Shown here piece after piece: positions 53,322-61,917 of a stretch of DNA of 64,000 nucleotides. Under the pieces are notes generated by a model. It ran no database searches. It saw only the letters and a program-made list of their open reading frames with translations, and was not told the origin of the DNA. Source of the DNA: Planctomicrobium sp051465645 (GTDB lineage: Bacteria; Planctomycetota; Planctomycetia; Planctomycetales; Planctomycetaceae); assembly GCF_051465645.1 (NCBI RefSeq), contig NZ_CP195790.1, positions 1 through 64,000 of the forward strand, written 5' to 3'. Positions within the stretch are counted from its first letter, which is position 1, and each line of letters begins with the position of its first letter. The translations under genes were made by a program, and so were the position numbers.

Positions 53322-53343
53322 GTGTATTACTACAGTGATACAC
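53322..53343. promoter_or_regulatory. Palindromic operator of the YtrA-type operon
   Basis: A 22-bp palindrome has outer arms GTGTAT and ATACAC and four internal mismatches between half-sites. It sits 13 bases upstream of the GntR start codon, where a repressor would block its own promoter. GTGTA/TACAC half-sites are typical of YtrA-type GntR regulators. Confidence 0.72.
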
Positions 53344-53467
53344 GCTTGGCATGGCTGATGTCAAAGGAAAGTTCTAGAAATGTAGGCTGGATGAGACGGT
53401 ACGCCCGGTAGCGGAAGGGGATGGGGATTTCTCTGGATGTTAGGGCGCCGTTGTCTTCCATCGCATC

Positions 53468-53503
53468 GTACCACGCCCTTCCTTGCGTCAGGGTGTGCCA
53501 CTC
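53468..53503. repeat. REP-like palindromic repeat, copy A
   Basis: CACGCCCT at 53472-53479 pairs with AGGGTGTG at 53490-53497, with two G-T pairs, around TTCCTTGCGTC-like loop bases. The 36-base unit matches copy B at 54325-54360 at 25 of 36 positions without gaps, and the central 22 bases at 19. Confidence 0.6.
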
Positions 53504-53540
53504 AAGCCGAGTCCATCGCCAGTCACAAAAGGGGATTCGA

Positions 53541-53990
53541 TCATGGTGTTTTGGGGACGTCGCGGATCAATTTGTGGCATTCAACGCAGGAACGGGTCAG
53601 GAGCAAATAAGAATTCAGCGCTCCATCGATGTCTTTTGCTTTGGCGGTGCGAACAAGTTCTTTGGTGGCGAATTCAAAAGAATTCAGCTGGCCCTGATAC
53701 TCTGAGGTTTTGGGGAATGAATTCTCCTGCACCCAAATCTCCAGGAAATTAAACGCCATTAATCGCCGGCTTTGCTCCTCGATGACTTTGAAGTCGGCAT
53801 TGGTCAATCCAGAGAGGATCTCCTGAGAGGAGTGCAGTTTGATCTGCATCCACAGGTTCGCTTCTGACGAATCCGCTTTTTTCTCCTCAGGCTTGGGGGC
53901 TGCCCCCGGTTTGGAGTCTCCATAAAGTGGAAGAGTAATTACGGTCCCCAATAGTACGGACAGGAAGAGCGCGCGTGTTGTCATCGTCAT
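53541..53990 (-). CDS. Secreted cytochrome c'-like protein
   Basis: The chosen ATG at 53990 has GGA eight bases upstream and gives 149 residues with a signal peptide (RALFLSVLLGTVITLPLYGDS). The mature part is helical with one CXXCH heme motif, SCVECHKLIRD, near the C-terminus. The heme motif lies on the last helix, as in cytochrome c' four-helix bundles, and KDIDGALNSYLLLTRS precedes it. An acidic/Lys-rich linker (PKPEEKKADSSE) separates signal and domain. It is a likely periplasmic electron or gas-binding heme protein; function unknown. It lies between two copies of a REP-like palindrome. Confidence 0.85.
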   Translation of the reverse strand: MTMTTRALFLSVLLGTVITLPLYGDSKPGAAPKPEEKKADSSEANLWMQIKLHSSQEILSGLTNADFKVIEEQSRRLMAFNFLEIWVQENSFPKTSEYQGQLNSFEFATKELVRTAKAKDIDGALNSYLLLTRSCVECHKLIRDVPKTP

Positions 53991-54324
53991 CGTTGATTCC
54001 AGAACTGAAATTTTTGAAATATGGAAGACAGTCGTGTGGCGACCTTGTCGCAAATTGCAAATGGGGTTCCAAGAGCAATTCACCGGTAAACCTGCTAGTC
54101 ATCATATACAAATTAGCATGTGTCTGAGAATCTTATTTCGGGCGAACTCGATTCGTATACGCATGGTTGAATGTGAGGTGGTGTTTAACCTCGACGAAAT
54201 AAATAGGTTTAGAAGACTGTTTTCGTTCAACGCTTTCGAGCAAGGAGGCTCAGTGATGGTCGAGTGTCCCCCGTTGCCCCCGTTATTGGGGGGCTGAAAG
54301 GTACATGCTACTCTCACAGGCAAC

Positions 54325-54360
54325 ATACCGCGTTGCTCCTTGCGTTAGGGCGTGTCACCT
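54325..54360. repeat. REP-like palindromic repeat, copy B
   Basis: This is the second copy of the 36-base unit at 53468-53503, sharing the core TCCTTGCGTTAGGGCGTG with small changes. It overlaps the last five codons and stop of the cupin gene, so the repeat may have shaped that gene's C-terminus. The left arm is degraded relative to copy A. Confidence 0.55.
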
Positions 54361-54683
54361 GACCGCACGAGAGTTAGCAGAAACGAAGCAGCTTCAATGC
54401 ACTGGACCGAGTGCGGTTCACCCGCCTTCAGGTAGATCATCTTTCCTGCCGTGAGTTCGTGCGTCTGTCCCATGGTGGTAAAGGCAAGCTTCCCTTCGAG
54501 ACAATGCACTGTGATCTCGCCAGGGGCTTTGTGTTCCGACAGTACCTTACCTGCGGCCATGACAAGGCGGATGACCTCAATCTTTTCAGCCTTGAATAAT
54601 GTGTGGGTCTTCGAAGCTGCCAATTCTGATCCCAAGGGGCGAACGTCAATGACTTCGCCAGGCATTGCATGAGGAATTGCCAT
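54345..54683 (-). CDS. Single-domain cupin protein
   Basis: The ATG at 54683 follows AGGAG at good spacing and gives 112 residues. A cupin beta-barrel occupies most of it: first motif region KVLSEHKAPGEITVHCLEGKL, with His and Glu in metal-binding positions, and second motif AGEPHSVQCIEAASFLLT with the last His. It has no signal peptide and no second domain. Small cupins of this kind bind metals and may act as sugar isomerases or sensors; substrate unknown. A REP-like palindrome overlaps its 3' end. Confidence 0.88.
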   Translation of the reverse strand: MAIPHAMPGEVIDVRPLGSELAASKTHTLFKAEKIEVIRLVMAAGKVLSEHKAPGEITVHCLEGKLAFTTMGQTHELTAGKMIYLKAGEPHSVQCIEAASFLLTLVRSGDTP

Positions 54684-55004
54684 TGTCTGTCTCCTGCGAT
54701 GAAGCGTAATTGTCAGGATTGTTTCTTGTTGTCCACGCAATGAACTTGTTTCACACGGACCACTTTAGCATCCTAAACCTGCTCCCGCCCCTCGTACATC
54801 AGCGATTTTACACAGTCGGAGCAGTCGATGACCATTATCTGGCACACTACCAGCCGACACGTTGGTCCTTGAGCAACGGGGCTTTTTCGAAAAGGGCAGG
54901 CTTAATGACAGGAATTGTGGCTATAATCTGGAATTAGGTTGCTCCTGTCCCGTTCGCCCTGTGCGTTGGTACCTCGATCTCCACGAAAAGTGTCAGGACC
55001 TCGA

Positions 55005-55769
55005 ATGAGATTTGCATTTGTATGCATGTTACTTGTCTCTGTTGCGACCACGCATGGAAGTGAAATTCCTGCCTTTATGAATCCTGTTGTCGTGAGTGAG
55101 CGAGGGCGGTTTAATGATCTCGTCAAATTCCTTCGTGACAGCAATACCGATCCGAAGGACAAAGACGCTGCTGTTAATGCATGGATAGACCGTCAACTGA
55201 GGTTGTGTCAAACGAGTGACGACGCGAAGGTTCGATTTGAGTTCGCATGTTTTGCAGTTGGTTTTGCGGTCGAGAAGCGGCGATTGAAAGACGCTGTTAC
55301 GCTGCAAAAATATATGATTGATGGCGTTGATCCACTGCAGAGAAAAGCTGATCAATTAGCCACGCTCGGTGGAATTTATGAGCTGATGGCAAAGGAGGCG
55401 GAGCTTCCAGAGCGTGCTTCGGAGTTGCGAGATCAGGCTCGCGCCATATTTGAAGAGTCAAGGATCGAGGCGAGTCGCTATGCAGGTGAATCCCCAGCGG
55501 CATTCAAGCGACTGATTCTCTCTTTTCTTGACGAAGCGGCCATACTGCACGACAGTTCTCAACCTGAGCATGTTTTAAAGGCGGCCGAACTCTGCCGGGA
55601 TGCAGGGGAGCGTCTTCAGGGTAAGCCTGCAGCAGAAAAGCAAGGGGTTGTCTACCAGGAGGCGGTTGCTGAACTTTCGAGAATGGGGGTCACTCCTGTT
55701 TCGATCCGTAAGCAAGAAGATGCTTCAAGAGCGAAGTTCAGGCGACTTGAAACATCAGGTAAAAATTAG
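55005..55769 (+). CDS. Secreted helical protein of unknown function
   Basis: I chose the ATG at 55005, which starts a clear signal peptide (RFAFVCMLLVSVATTHGSE). The 254-residue product is predicted to be mostly helical, with repeated 35-45 residue helical pairs (AVTLQKYMIDGVDPLQRKADQLATLGGIYELMAKEAEL, AELRDQARAIFEES) that resemble TPR-like packing, but no canonical TPR motif. I do not recognise the family. It stands alone in the convergent region before a minus-strand gene cluster. Confidence 0.75.
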   Translation: MRFAFVCMLLVSVATTHGSEIPAFMNPVVVSERGRFNDLVKFLRDSNTDPKDKDAAVNAWIDRQLRLCQTSDDAKVRFEFACFAVGFAVEKRRLKDAVTLQKYMIDGVDPLQRKADQLATLGGIYELMAKEAELPERASELRDQARAIFEESRIEASRYAGESPAAFKRLILSFLDEAAILHDSSQPEHVLKAAELCRDAGERLQGKPAAEKQGVVYQEAVAELSRMGVTPVSIRKQEDASRAKFRRLETSGKN

Positions 55770-55912
55770 TTGAGCAGCGGGGGGGAATTGTCTGGTTTAA
55801 TTGCATGGCACCAAATGCAGGTCGTCATTGAACATGCCATCTCTGTGGAGAAGAATGGCTCGTTAGTGACATGCTCTTGGTGATCATCTGACATGGAGTC
55901 ACCCCCTAATGC

Positions 55913-55950
55913 AGTAGTCCAAGCGGGAGCCTGCCCCGGTTGGACTACTT
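55913..55950. terminator. Terminator between convergent genes
   Basis: AGTAGTCCAA pairs with TTGGACTACT, with further GGG/CCC pairing inside, and is followed on the plus strand by TTTAATT. It serves the plus-strand secreted protein and possibly the minus-strand gene that ends at 55959. Confidence 0.72.
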
Positions 55951-55958
55951 TAATTGCG

Positions 55959-57125
55959 CTATCTCATGTCGCTTGTTCCCTTGCACTCAGCTCGGCGATA
56001 TGTCTCGTACTCCGACTCATTGGAGAAAGTCTTTAGCGGTTCACCTGTTGTAGCCCAGATGAAGATTCTTCCCGAATCACCGTTCTTTAAAGTTTCATGG
56101 ACAAGGGTGTGCTCAGGAAACGAGAACCCGAGATCGCCGTCGCTGGATCCTAGGCGTAAGCTTGTTGCGATCCAGTCAATGAAATAACCGTCCTCACTGT
56201 TTTCAGAGTCGACGGCACCGTGGTTTCGGAATGAAACGTGTGAGGGGTAGAAAGTTTCGTTTGGAAGTTCAGTCCAGGCGGCGACCTTCCAAGTTGCATT
56301 TACGGGGACGTAATCTTCAGAGTTGGCTTTCCTTGCAACTCCATGTTCGATCGCGATGGCACTTTCGATTAAGTAGCCTTTGTCTTTGTTGATTGTCAGC
56401 GTTATGTTCGTTCCGTGATGTCGTTGAGGGGACGATTCTGGAATGGTTGCTCTTAATGTAAGTCTTTCCCCGTCACCGGAAGTGATTTCATCTTTAATCA
56501 CTTCAATCGTCCAGTGGTCCACAATGTCTCTCAGCGTTACTCCGGCGTCGGCTGAAGCAAGGTAGATCGATTTCAGATTTTGAGGAACCTGACTCGCCGT
56601 TCCTTTAGCGGGGCCTATAAAGCCTCGTACTGGTCGAGAGTCGCATTCGCTAAGCGGAACCGCAGTGAAATCCAACCCGAATGGGTAAACGAGTCTCTTT
56701 TCCACTCCGTGACTGACAAAGCGGTCAATCACTTTCCCATCGCCACTGATATTGCTGAGCAACAAGCGAAAACTGTCGTCTTGAGTTCGCCAGATGTTTC
56801 CTGAAGAACGTTGCTCCCACTGCTTAACACCGTTCTCGATCAGCTTCGAATTGACATCGTATGTCATGTCAATGGAGGACAGTGTGTTCCAGGTAGATTC
56901 GTGTCGTCGTATCACTTCCTCAATTGCCGGGGCGATATTTGTCCGGCTTTGTCCGAAGGCGACTTGATTCGTCGCTAAAAGTGACAAGGCCAATGCAAGA
57001 AGGCAGGGGGCCCAGGATAAAGCAGAGAACGCCTGTCGTCGTTCAGCTAGCGGCGCAAACTTCTGGGGAACGCGGACTGCCGAGGATTGAATCCATGAGA
57101 ATCGATGATTTTGACAAGCAAACAT
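55959..57125 (-). CDS. Secreted protein of unknown function, paralogue 1
   Basis: The ATG at 57125 follows a strong AAGGAG and gives 388 residues. A long N-terminal region ends in a hydrophobic segment (APCLLALALSLLATNQVAFGQ), so the protein is exported or membrane-anchored. The mature part begins IEEVIRRHESTWNTLSSIDMTYDV and ends GRIFIWATTGEPLKTFSNESEYETY. The next gene upstream encodes a protein with the same opening (HEENKSKITTLDVTLTCEE) and ending (GKIYIWGKNAPSLTFHDEKTFEAW), so the two look paralogous. The family is like LolA/LolB-shaped secreted planctomycete proteins but I cannot name it. It lies in a likely operon with the pseudokinase gene. Confidence 0.78.
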   Translation of the reverse strand: MFACQNHRFSWIQSSAVRVPQKFAPLAERRQAFSALSWAPCLLALALSLLATNQVAFGQSRTNIAPAIEEVIRRHESTWNTLSSIDMTYDVNSKLIENGVKQWEQRSSGNIWRTQDDSFRLLLSNISGDGKVIDRFVSHGVEKRLVYPFGLDFTAVPLSECDSRPVRGFIGPAKGTASQVPQNLKSIYLASADAGVTLRDIVDHWTIEVIKDEITSGDGERLTLRATIPESSPQRHHGTNITLTINKDKGYLIESAIAIEHGVARKANSEDYVPVNATWKVAAWTELPNETFYPSHVSFRNHGAVDSENSEDGYFIDWIATSLRLGSSDGDLGFSFPEHTLVHETLKNGDSGRIFIWATTGEPLKTFSNESEYETYRRAECKGTSDMR

Positions 57126-57225
57126 TCTTGCTCCTTCGGATTCATCTTGCCAACGATGACGTCTAACTTGAGATAGCACTGCCTTCGAATCGATTGCCAA
57201 ACTGGGCACCCGGTATCAGGTAGAC

Positions 57226-58368
57226 CTAATCTATGTTCCTCGATTTCTGCTCGTATTTCTCAAGGAGGAATTTCTCCTCCCATGCTTCAAACGTTTTTTC
57301 ATCATGAAACGTAAGTGACGGGGCATTCTTTCCCCAGATGTAGATTTTTCCGTTCGTCTTATCCGTAACCTTGCATCCTTCCGGGAACTCCAGAGTAAGG
57401 TCTGTCGGGGTAACCGGCTCGTTGACTTTTACACCTGATGCCGTAATGCGAACGCTGAATCCCCGTCGAGTTGTGGTCTCAATCACGCTTGGGAAGAAGG
57501 TGCCAGGAGTAGGCTCAGTGAACGCTTTAACTTCTCGGGATGAAGATACACCATCTTTGTCGAGTAATTCCACCTTCTTAATAAGCCAGTTGTGTTGCTC
57601 GTCCAGATGACACACGATTGTCTTGTCAGCTTTTCTGTCGTGGAGTCGCAATCTGTGAAGTGTTCCGTTACGTGGAAGCATTTCTGCCGTAACTGACTCC
57701 GTGTGCAGAAACTCTTTCAGGCTACGATTCACGTCGACATCAAACAGTAGCCAAAGCTCGGGAGCCCAGCGGCGTAGTCCATTGGAGGTCGGTGAATCAA
57801 TGTCTCCGTGCACCGACCAGTACGCCGATGGCTCGTTCATTGGAACAAGCGGAGTGCTGAGGCGATGTTCTGGGTTCCATCCTCGTAAGCTGCGACCACG
57901 GTCGCCGCCTAATTCTGTTTGGTTGAAGTGTTCAACTGTCTTATCTGAGGATGGGCGTATCAAGATTCGTTCGTCGAATCGTTGATGGTCGCGATTCTTC
58001 ACCCAGCGGACCGTTCCCGAGTTTAAATAATCAGTAGTATTCGGAAACTTCTCTTCACAGGTCAGAGTGACGTCGAGCGTTGTGATCTTACTTTTGTTTT
58101 CCTCGTGGGCACGAACTAACGCTTCAATGTCATCTTGTGGAGCGGCGAGTGCAGAGGAGCATAGGTAGATTAAGCCGATTGTTGCGTGTACGAGGCTTGA
58201 GAAGCGGCTCAATCCTCTTGAACAATGGCAGCATTCGGCGTGGTGGCTTGCGATCACGGTTGCTCTGCTTTCTGTTCTTGAGACGACCCTGTTCCTATAC
58301 GTTGAGCGGCACGATTCGTTGCCGTAAAGGGCGACCGTGTATTGTTCAAGGTTGAAAGACGATAACAC
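57226..58368 (-). CDS. Secreted protein of unknown function, paralogue 2
   Basis: The 380-residue product as drawn starts at a GTG; the true start may be a GTG at 58257, because the first 37 residues carry no signal feature. The signal-like segment LVHATIGLIYLCSSALAAPQ comes at about 60-79, followed by DDIEALVRAHEENKSKITTLDV. C-terminal half is beta-rich and ends GKIYIWGKNAPSLTFHDEKTFEAWEEKF, matching the next gene. It follows the pseudokinase gene by 47 bases on the same strand, so co-transcription is likely. Function unknown. Confidence 0.75.
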   Translation of the reverse strand: MLSSFNLEQYTVALYGNESCRSTYRNRVVSRTESRATVIASHHAECCHCSRGLSRFSSLVHATIGLIYLCSSALAAPQDDIEALVRAHEENKSKITTLDVTLTCEEKFPNTTDYLNSGTVRWVKNRDHQRFDERILIRPSSDKTVEHFNQTELGGDRGRSLRGWNPEHRLSTPLVPMNEPSAYWSVHGDIDSPTSNGLRRWAPELWLLFDVDVNRSLKEFLHTESVTAEMLPRNGTLHRLRLHDRKADKTIVCHLDEQHNWLIKKVELLDKDGVSSSREVKAFTEPTPGTFFPSVIETTTRRGFSVRITASGVKVNEPVTPTDLTLEFPEGCKVTDKTNGKIYIWGKNAPSLTFHDEKTFEAWEEKFLLEKYEQKSRNID

Positions 58369-58415
58369 GAAACCGAGTCAGCTTGCGGCCAGCTACGGTG
58401 CGCAAATGCATTCAC

Positions 58416-60728
58416 TTAGACCCCGTCGGGTCGGGCGGGGAGGCGGGTAGTATCGGCGCCGGGATCGTTTGGAGAGTAGCGTACTGGCAGGGCGTCGATC
58501 TGGAGCTGTGGACGCCCGTTTTGGTTTTTGTTTGGCTGCTCGAAACGATAGCTTCCACTCAGAAGTCCCCCGATCATCATCTCGTCTGGGTTAAGTTCTT
58601 CGACCAGCTGTGTCGACGGATCTTTGTAGATCGCCAGAATCAACTCCTGAGGGGTGACGATTCCCTGGGCAGCGATCTCGATGTGCTTCGTCCAGTTCTC
58701 CGGGAAGCTGTTTCCACGGAATTCGACGAGGCCTTCACCGATTGCGAGGTCGACAAGACTGTCTGCCCCTTGCAGGGAAATTTGGCCTGCGGATTCGAGG
58801 GTCTCGCCGGTTGGAAGTCCAACGACTGGTCCACAGTTCTGTAGGGTGCAAGCATTCAGCATTAGTGGGACGCGTAGCTGTGACGTCGCCCCGTGTCGGA
58901 TTTGAAGCAGCGTTCTGGTTTGTGCTGCGAAGACATTTTCAAAGAGAGCAGCAGTCAGTGCGCCATCAAGATGCATGACGTCGCATGGGCCAACGAACTC
59001 ACATTCTCGAACAAGCAGTCGACCAGAGTTCTGCGCGGCTGTGCTGGTTTCGTTGTCGCCGTTCTCGCGAGAGGGGGTCCAGTGGAGCAGGGCGGTTTGC
59101 TCAGATGCTTCTTTCGTTCCAACGAAACAGTGCTCCATCAGGAGTGTTTCCGCCCAGATTTGAACCGGTGGCTGCTGGGGGCTTTTGATGACTGCTATGC
59201 GAACGTGTTCCAGCTTGACCTGCTCGGCGCGAGCGATCAGCGGGGTGTCCTGAATATAGATCGTCGCCGGCTGTTTTGGGTCGGATGTAATCAGGAGTTG
59301 GCCGGTGAAATCAAGACTTCCAGCGGCGTAGTGTCCACCGGCTTTCAGCGTGAGGCGGCCATCTTCGATCGGCGGCAGCTTCAGTAAAGCGGCCGTCGGT
59401 TGAAGAGGTGAGTTCGTGACGGATGGCGGTGTCGCTGGTGATTCCGTGGATGCCAGCGAAGTTGTCTCCTCTTGTTGCTGCGGCAGTTCTGCTGTGACTT
59501 TGGTGGAAGTCTTGTTCTCGGTTGCTTCGACGGAAGCAATTCGTGGCAGTCCCAGATTTTCACGTTGCCACGCAACCAGCCCGAGAGTGAGCGTCAGTAG
59601 AAGCGTTGCGGCCATCGTGGCGATACGTGATTTGGCCGGTGAGCGCGTTGCTGTTTGAGCGGGAGCGACCGATTCGAATGAACGCGAGAACTTCTGGAGT
59701 CGCGCTCTCGGGTGAGATGCTCCAGTTAACTGTTGTCGCACTTCTGCATAATTTTGCAGGCGGCGACTTGGTTCTCTGGCAGTCATGTTGCGAATCAGCG
59801 TTGCCAGCGTCTCGGATGTCTCTGGAGAAATTGTGCGGACATCGGGAATTACTCGCGTGCGGTGAGCGGTGACCTTTGCAAGCGGATCGATCAGAGTAAA
59901 AGGTGGACGCCCGGCCAAGAGTTGCCACAGAACGCAACCGACGGCATAGATCTCACTGGTGATGAGGGCACGACGCTGAAACTCGATCCGCTCGGGAGCC
60001 AGACTGTCTCCGCAATCCTGTGGCAACGGAGTATGAATCGTGATAACAGGGGAGACTGCGCTCAGTAACCCCCAGTTGAGTAAAACGAGTTCACCGTTTT
60101 TCTTCAGCCAGAGATTATTGAGGCGAATGTCACCGTGCAGCGCGAATGGTTCTGCTGCCTGAAGTTGACGTGTGAGTTCGAGGGCAAGATTGCGAACGAC
60201 GTCTTCCGGGAAACGCCCGCGACGTACAAGCAATCTTGCGAGTGATTCGCCTTCGAAGTGTTGACTGACAAGACAGATCGAGTTCTTGTCGGTCAACACT
60301 TCAACAGGCAGTCCGGAAATTTTGTCTTTACATGCGGAAAGGCTACGAATCGTATTTGTTAGCCTGGCCAGCGCCTCTTCCGTTTCGGCCGTTGTCGCTG
60401 CCGTGCTGAGACGGGAGACGAGGTACGCTTGTTTACGTCCAGTTTCCTGAGCTTCATAGAGCCTGAGGATTGGATCCAACAACCTGGGGCTTTGCAGTCC
60501 ATATTTGCCTCCCAGAATGAGTTCGTTACCGTGGTTCTCTTCCAACTGGCGAGCTTGCCAGAGAGTGAGTCGCCGCGTAGTGACAAGCGCGTCGATCCAG
60601 ACGGAATCTGTGGTCGGCAAACCACGAGCAATGCGTCGCACGGCGCCAGCACAGCGTTTCAGGTCGGCAGGTATTGCCAGACCGATCGCTGCCAGCTGTT
60701 GCATCAATCCGTGCGAAGGGAACTCCAT
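58416..60728 (-). CDS. Membrane pseudokinase with beta-helix-like C-terminal domain
   Basis: The 770-residue product has a protein-kinase-like N-terminal domain (about 65-335): catalytic-loop relic HGDIRLNN (198-205), APERIEF in place of APE, and TSEIYAVGCVLWQLLAGRPPF. The DFG motif is NWG (218-220), the glycine-rich loop and the VAIK lysine are not evident, and Glu259 stands in the DVYSLG position, so ATP-Mg binding is probably lost. A hydrophobic span (369-387) follows, then a 330-residue domain of many short strands (for example LDFTGQLLITSDPKQPATIYIQD) resembling a right-handed beta-helix. So a cytoplasmic pseudokinase is linked to an outside domain. Two paralogous secreted-protein genes follow in the same direction. 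Confidence 0.85.
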   Translation of the reverse strand: MEFPSHGLMQQLAAIGLAIPADLKRCAGAVRRIARGLPTTDSVWIDALVTTRRLTLWQARQLEENHGNELILGGKYGLQSPRLLDPILRLYEAQETGRKQAYLVSRLSTAATTAETEEALARLTNTIRSLSACKDKISGLPVEVLTDKNSICLVSQHFEGESLARLLVRRGRFPEDVVRNLALELTRQLQAAEPFALHGDIRLNNLWLKKNGELVLLNWGLLSAVSPVITIHTPLPQDCGDSLAPERIEFQRRALITSEIYAVGCVLWQLLAGRPPFTLIDPLAKVTAHRTRVIPDVRTISPETSETLATLIRNMTAREPSRRLQNYAEVRQQLTGASHPRARLQKFSRSFESVAPAQTATRSPAKSRIATMAATLLLTLTLGLVAWQRENLGLPRIASVEATENKTSTKVTAELPQQQEETTSLASTESPATPPSVTNSPLQPTAALLKLPPIEDGRLTLKAGGHYAAGSLDFTGQLLITSDPKQPATIYIQDTPLIARAEQVKLEHVRIAVIKSPQQPPVQIWAETLLMEHCFVGTKEASEQTALLHWTPSRENGDNETSTAAQNSGRLLVRECEFVGPCDVMHLDGALTAALFENVFAAQTRTLLQIRHGATSQLRVPLMLNACTLQNCGPVVGLPTGETLESAGQISLQGADSLVDLAIGEGLVEFRGNSFPENWTKHIEIAAQGIVTPQELILAIYKDPSTQLVEELNPDEMMIGGLLSGSYRFEQPNKNQNGRPQLQIDALPVRYSPNDPGADTTRLPARPDGV

Positions 60729-61091
60729 TCTGCCGACATCCTGTCTGCATCATTTTCAGCCTTTTCCTGATCCCCAGGCTTTACGGAGTTCGGACGCTTC
60801 CTTGCGACCATCCCTGCCGAAAGGGGGGACTGATGTCCGAGTGACTCGGTCCTCCCATCCCCGGGGGAAATGTAAGTGTGTTATGGCATATTCTGCCGGT
60901 AGAAATCAATGTCGAATTCCAATGTGGCAAAATAGAACGACGGAGGGCGGTTTTCATTGCCCGATTCTCGGATCAGGGTTTCGATTCACATAGATGGGGA
61001 AGTTGCGGCTGCCGATAACCCCCAACACGGGGCAACGCATGCGGATCGTCTGTGTGATTGTTGCGCACGGCAGGGAGATAACGTAACAATC
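60729..61091. other. 363-base divergent intergenic region
   Basis: This region holds the pseudokinase promoter on the minus side and the lipoprotein promoter on the plus side. An open frame extends upstream of the lipoprotein start, but it carries no similarity. No hairpin or RNA gene was found. I checked a TGGCA...TGC sequence near 60890 as a possible sigma-54 promoter and rejected it for wrong spacing. Confidence 0.4.
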
Positions 61092-61682
61092 ATGCGAATC
61101 GCATTGCTGATGACGCTGCTGATGACGTCAGGCTGCCACCATTTTGGCGGTTCGGCGTTCCTTTCATCGCGAGCATTCACATCTGCTGGTGATTGTCAGG
61201 CGGACTGCCGCAGCTGCAGTACCTGGTCGCGTCTGTCAGAGAAGTGTCTGCAGACGACACTGGGCTGCTTTGGCCGTCATCCCAAATACTGTTCCACACA
61301 TGACAAGATGCTGACGCAGCACGATGCACGTCATCTTGCTCACGCCGAATTGAAGCGTTCGAAGAAAAAAATCTGTTCAGACTGCGACTATCGTCTGGGG
61401 TTCGAACAGGCCTTTGTTGATGTATCGCAGGGGGCGAAGGGTGATGTCCCGGCATTGCCTCCTGCGAACTTCTGGACGAATTGTGCCCGAACACCAGGGG
61501 GGCATCAGCGTGCTGAAAACTGGTTCAGTGGATATGCAGCCGGTGCAACTGCTGCCAAGGCCATCTATGAACCGTACAACAAAGTCGCAGCGTCTCAGTT
61601 TTATAATGATGTCTGGACAGAACGGGATGGCGCTTCTGCACCGCAACCGACATGGGGCGGCGACAGCGGCATGTATCAATAA
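61092..61682 (+). CDS. Cysteine-rich lipoprotein of unknown function
   Basis: The chosen ATG at 61092 begins RIALLMTLLMTSGC, where LMTSGC is a lipobox, giving a 196-residue lipoprotein with Cys as the lipid site. The mature part is rich in Cys and His (CQADCRSCSTW, CGLQ-free spacing around HPKYCSTHDK, CSDCDYRLGF) in its first half. It ends with a DUF-like region YAAGATAAKAIYEPYN. Upstream in-frame starts add an unmatched 45 residues. It precedes the polysaccharide export gene by 235 bases and may belong to the same locus. I do not recognise the family. Confidence 0.78.
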   Translation: MRIALLMTLLMTSGCHHFGGSAFLSSRAFTSAGDCQADCRSCSTWSRLSEKCLQTTLGCFGRHPKYCSTHDKMLTQHDARHLAHAELKRSKKKICSDCDYRLGFEQAFVDVSQGAKGDVPALPPANFWTNCARTPGGHQRAENWFSGYAAGATAAKAIYEPYNKVAASQFYNDVWTERDGASAPQPTWGGDSGMYQ

Positions 61683-61917
61683 ATCAAAATCTGCCGTTCA
61701 CTGAGCGAAACGGAGTTTCATTCAGGTCTGGCAGTTGTCGAAATGGTTGTTCTCCAGATTTGGATAACAACAGTTTGAGTTCACTGAAGGTTGTTGAGCG
61801 AAGTTGTGGTGATTCGTCACACATCAACTTTGTTTTGGGGCATTCATCAGAGCCAAAAGCTTTGATCAAAATCGCCTTGTCCTGAAGGATCGGGACACAT
61901 CTGCCATGGAAGGTAAG

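Noticed and set aside
54270..54296. G/C-only hairpin CCCCC/GGGGGG as a terminator
   Set aside because: No T run follows it on either strand.
60885..60905. Sigma-54 promoter in the divergent region
   Set aside because: TGGCA and TGC are present but the GG-to-GC spacing is 8 instead of 10 bases.
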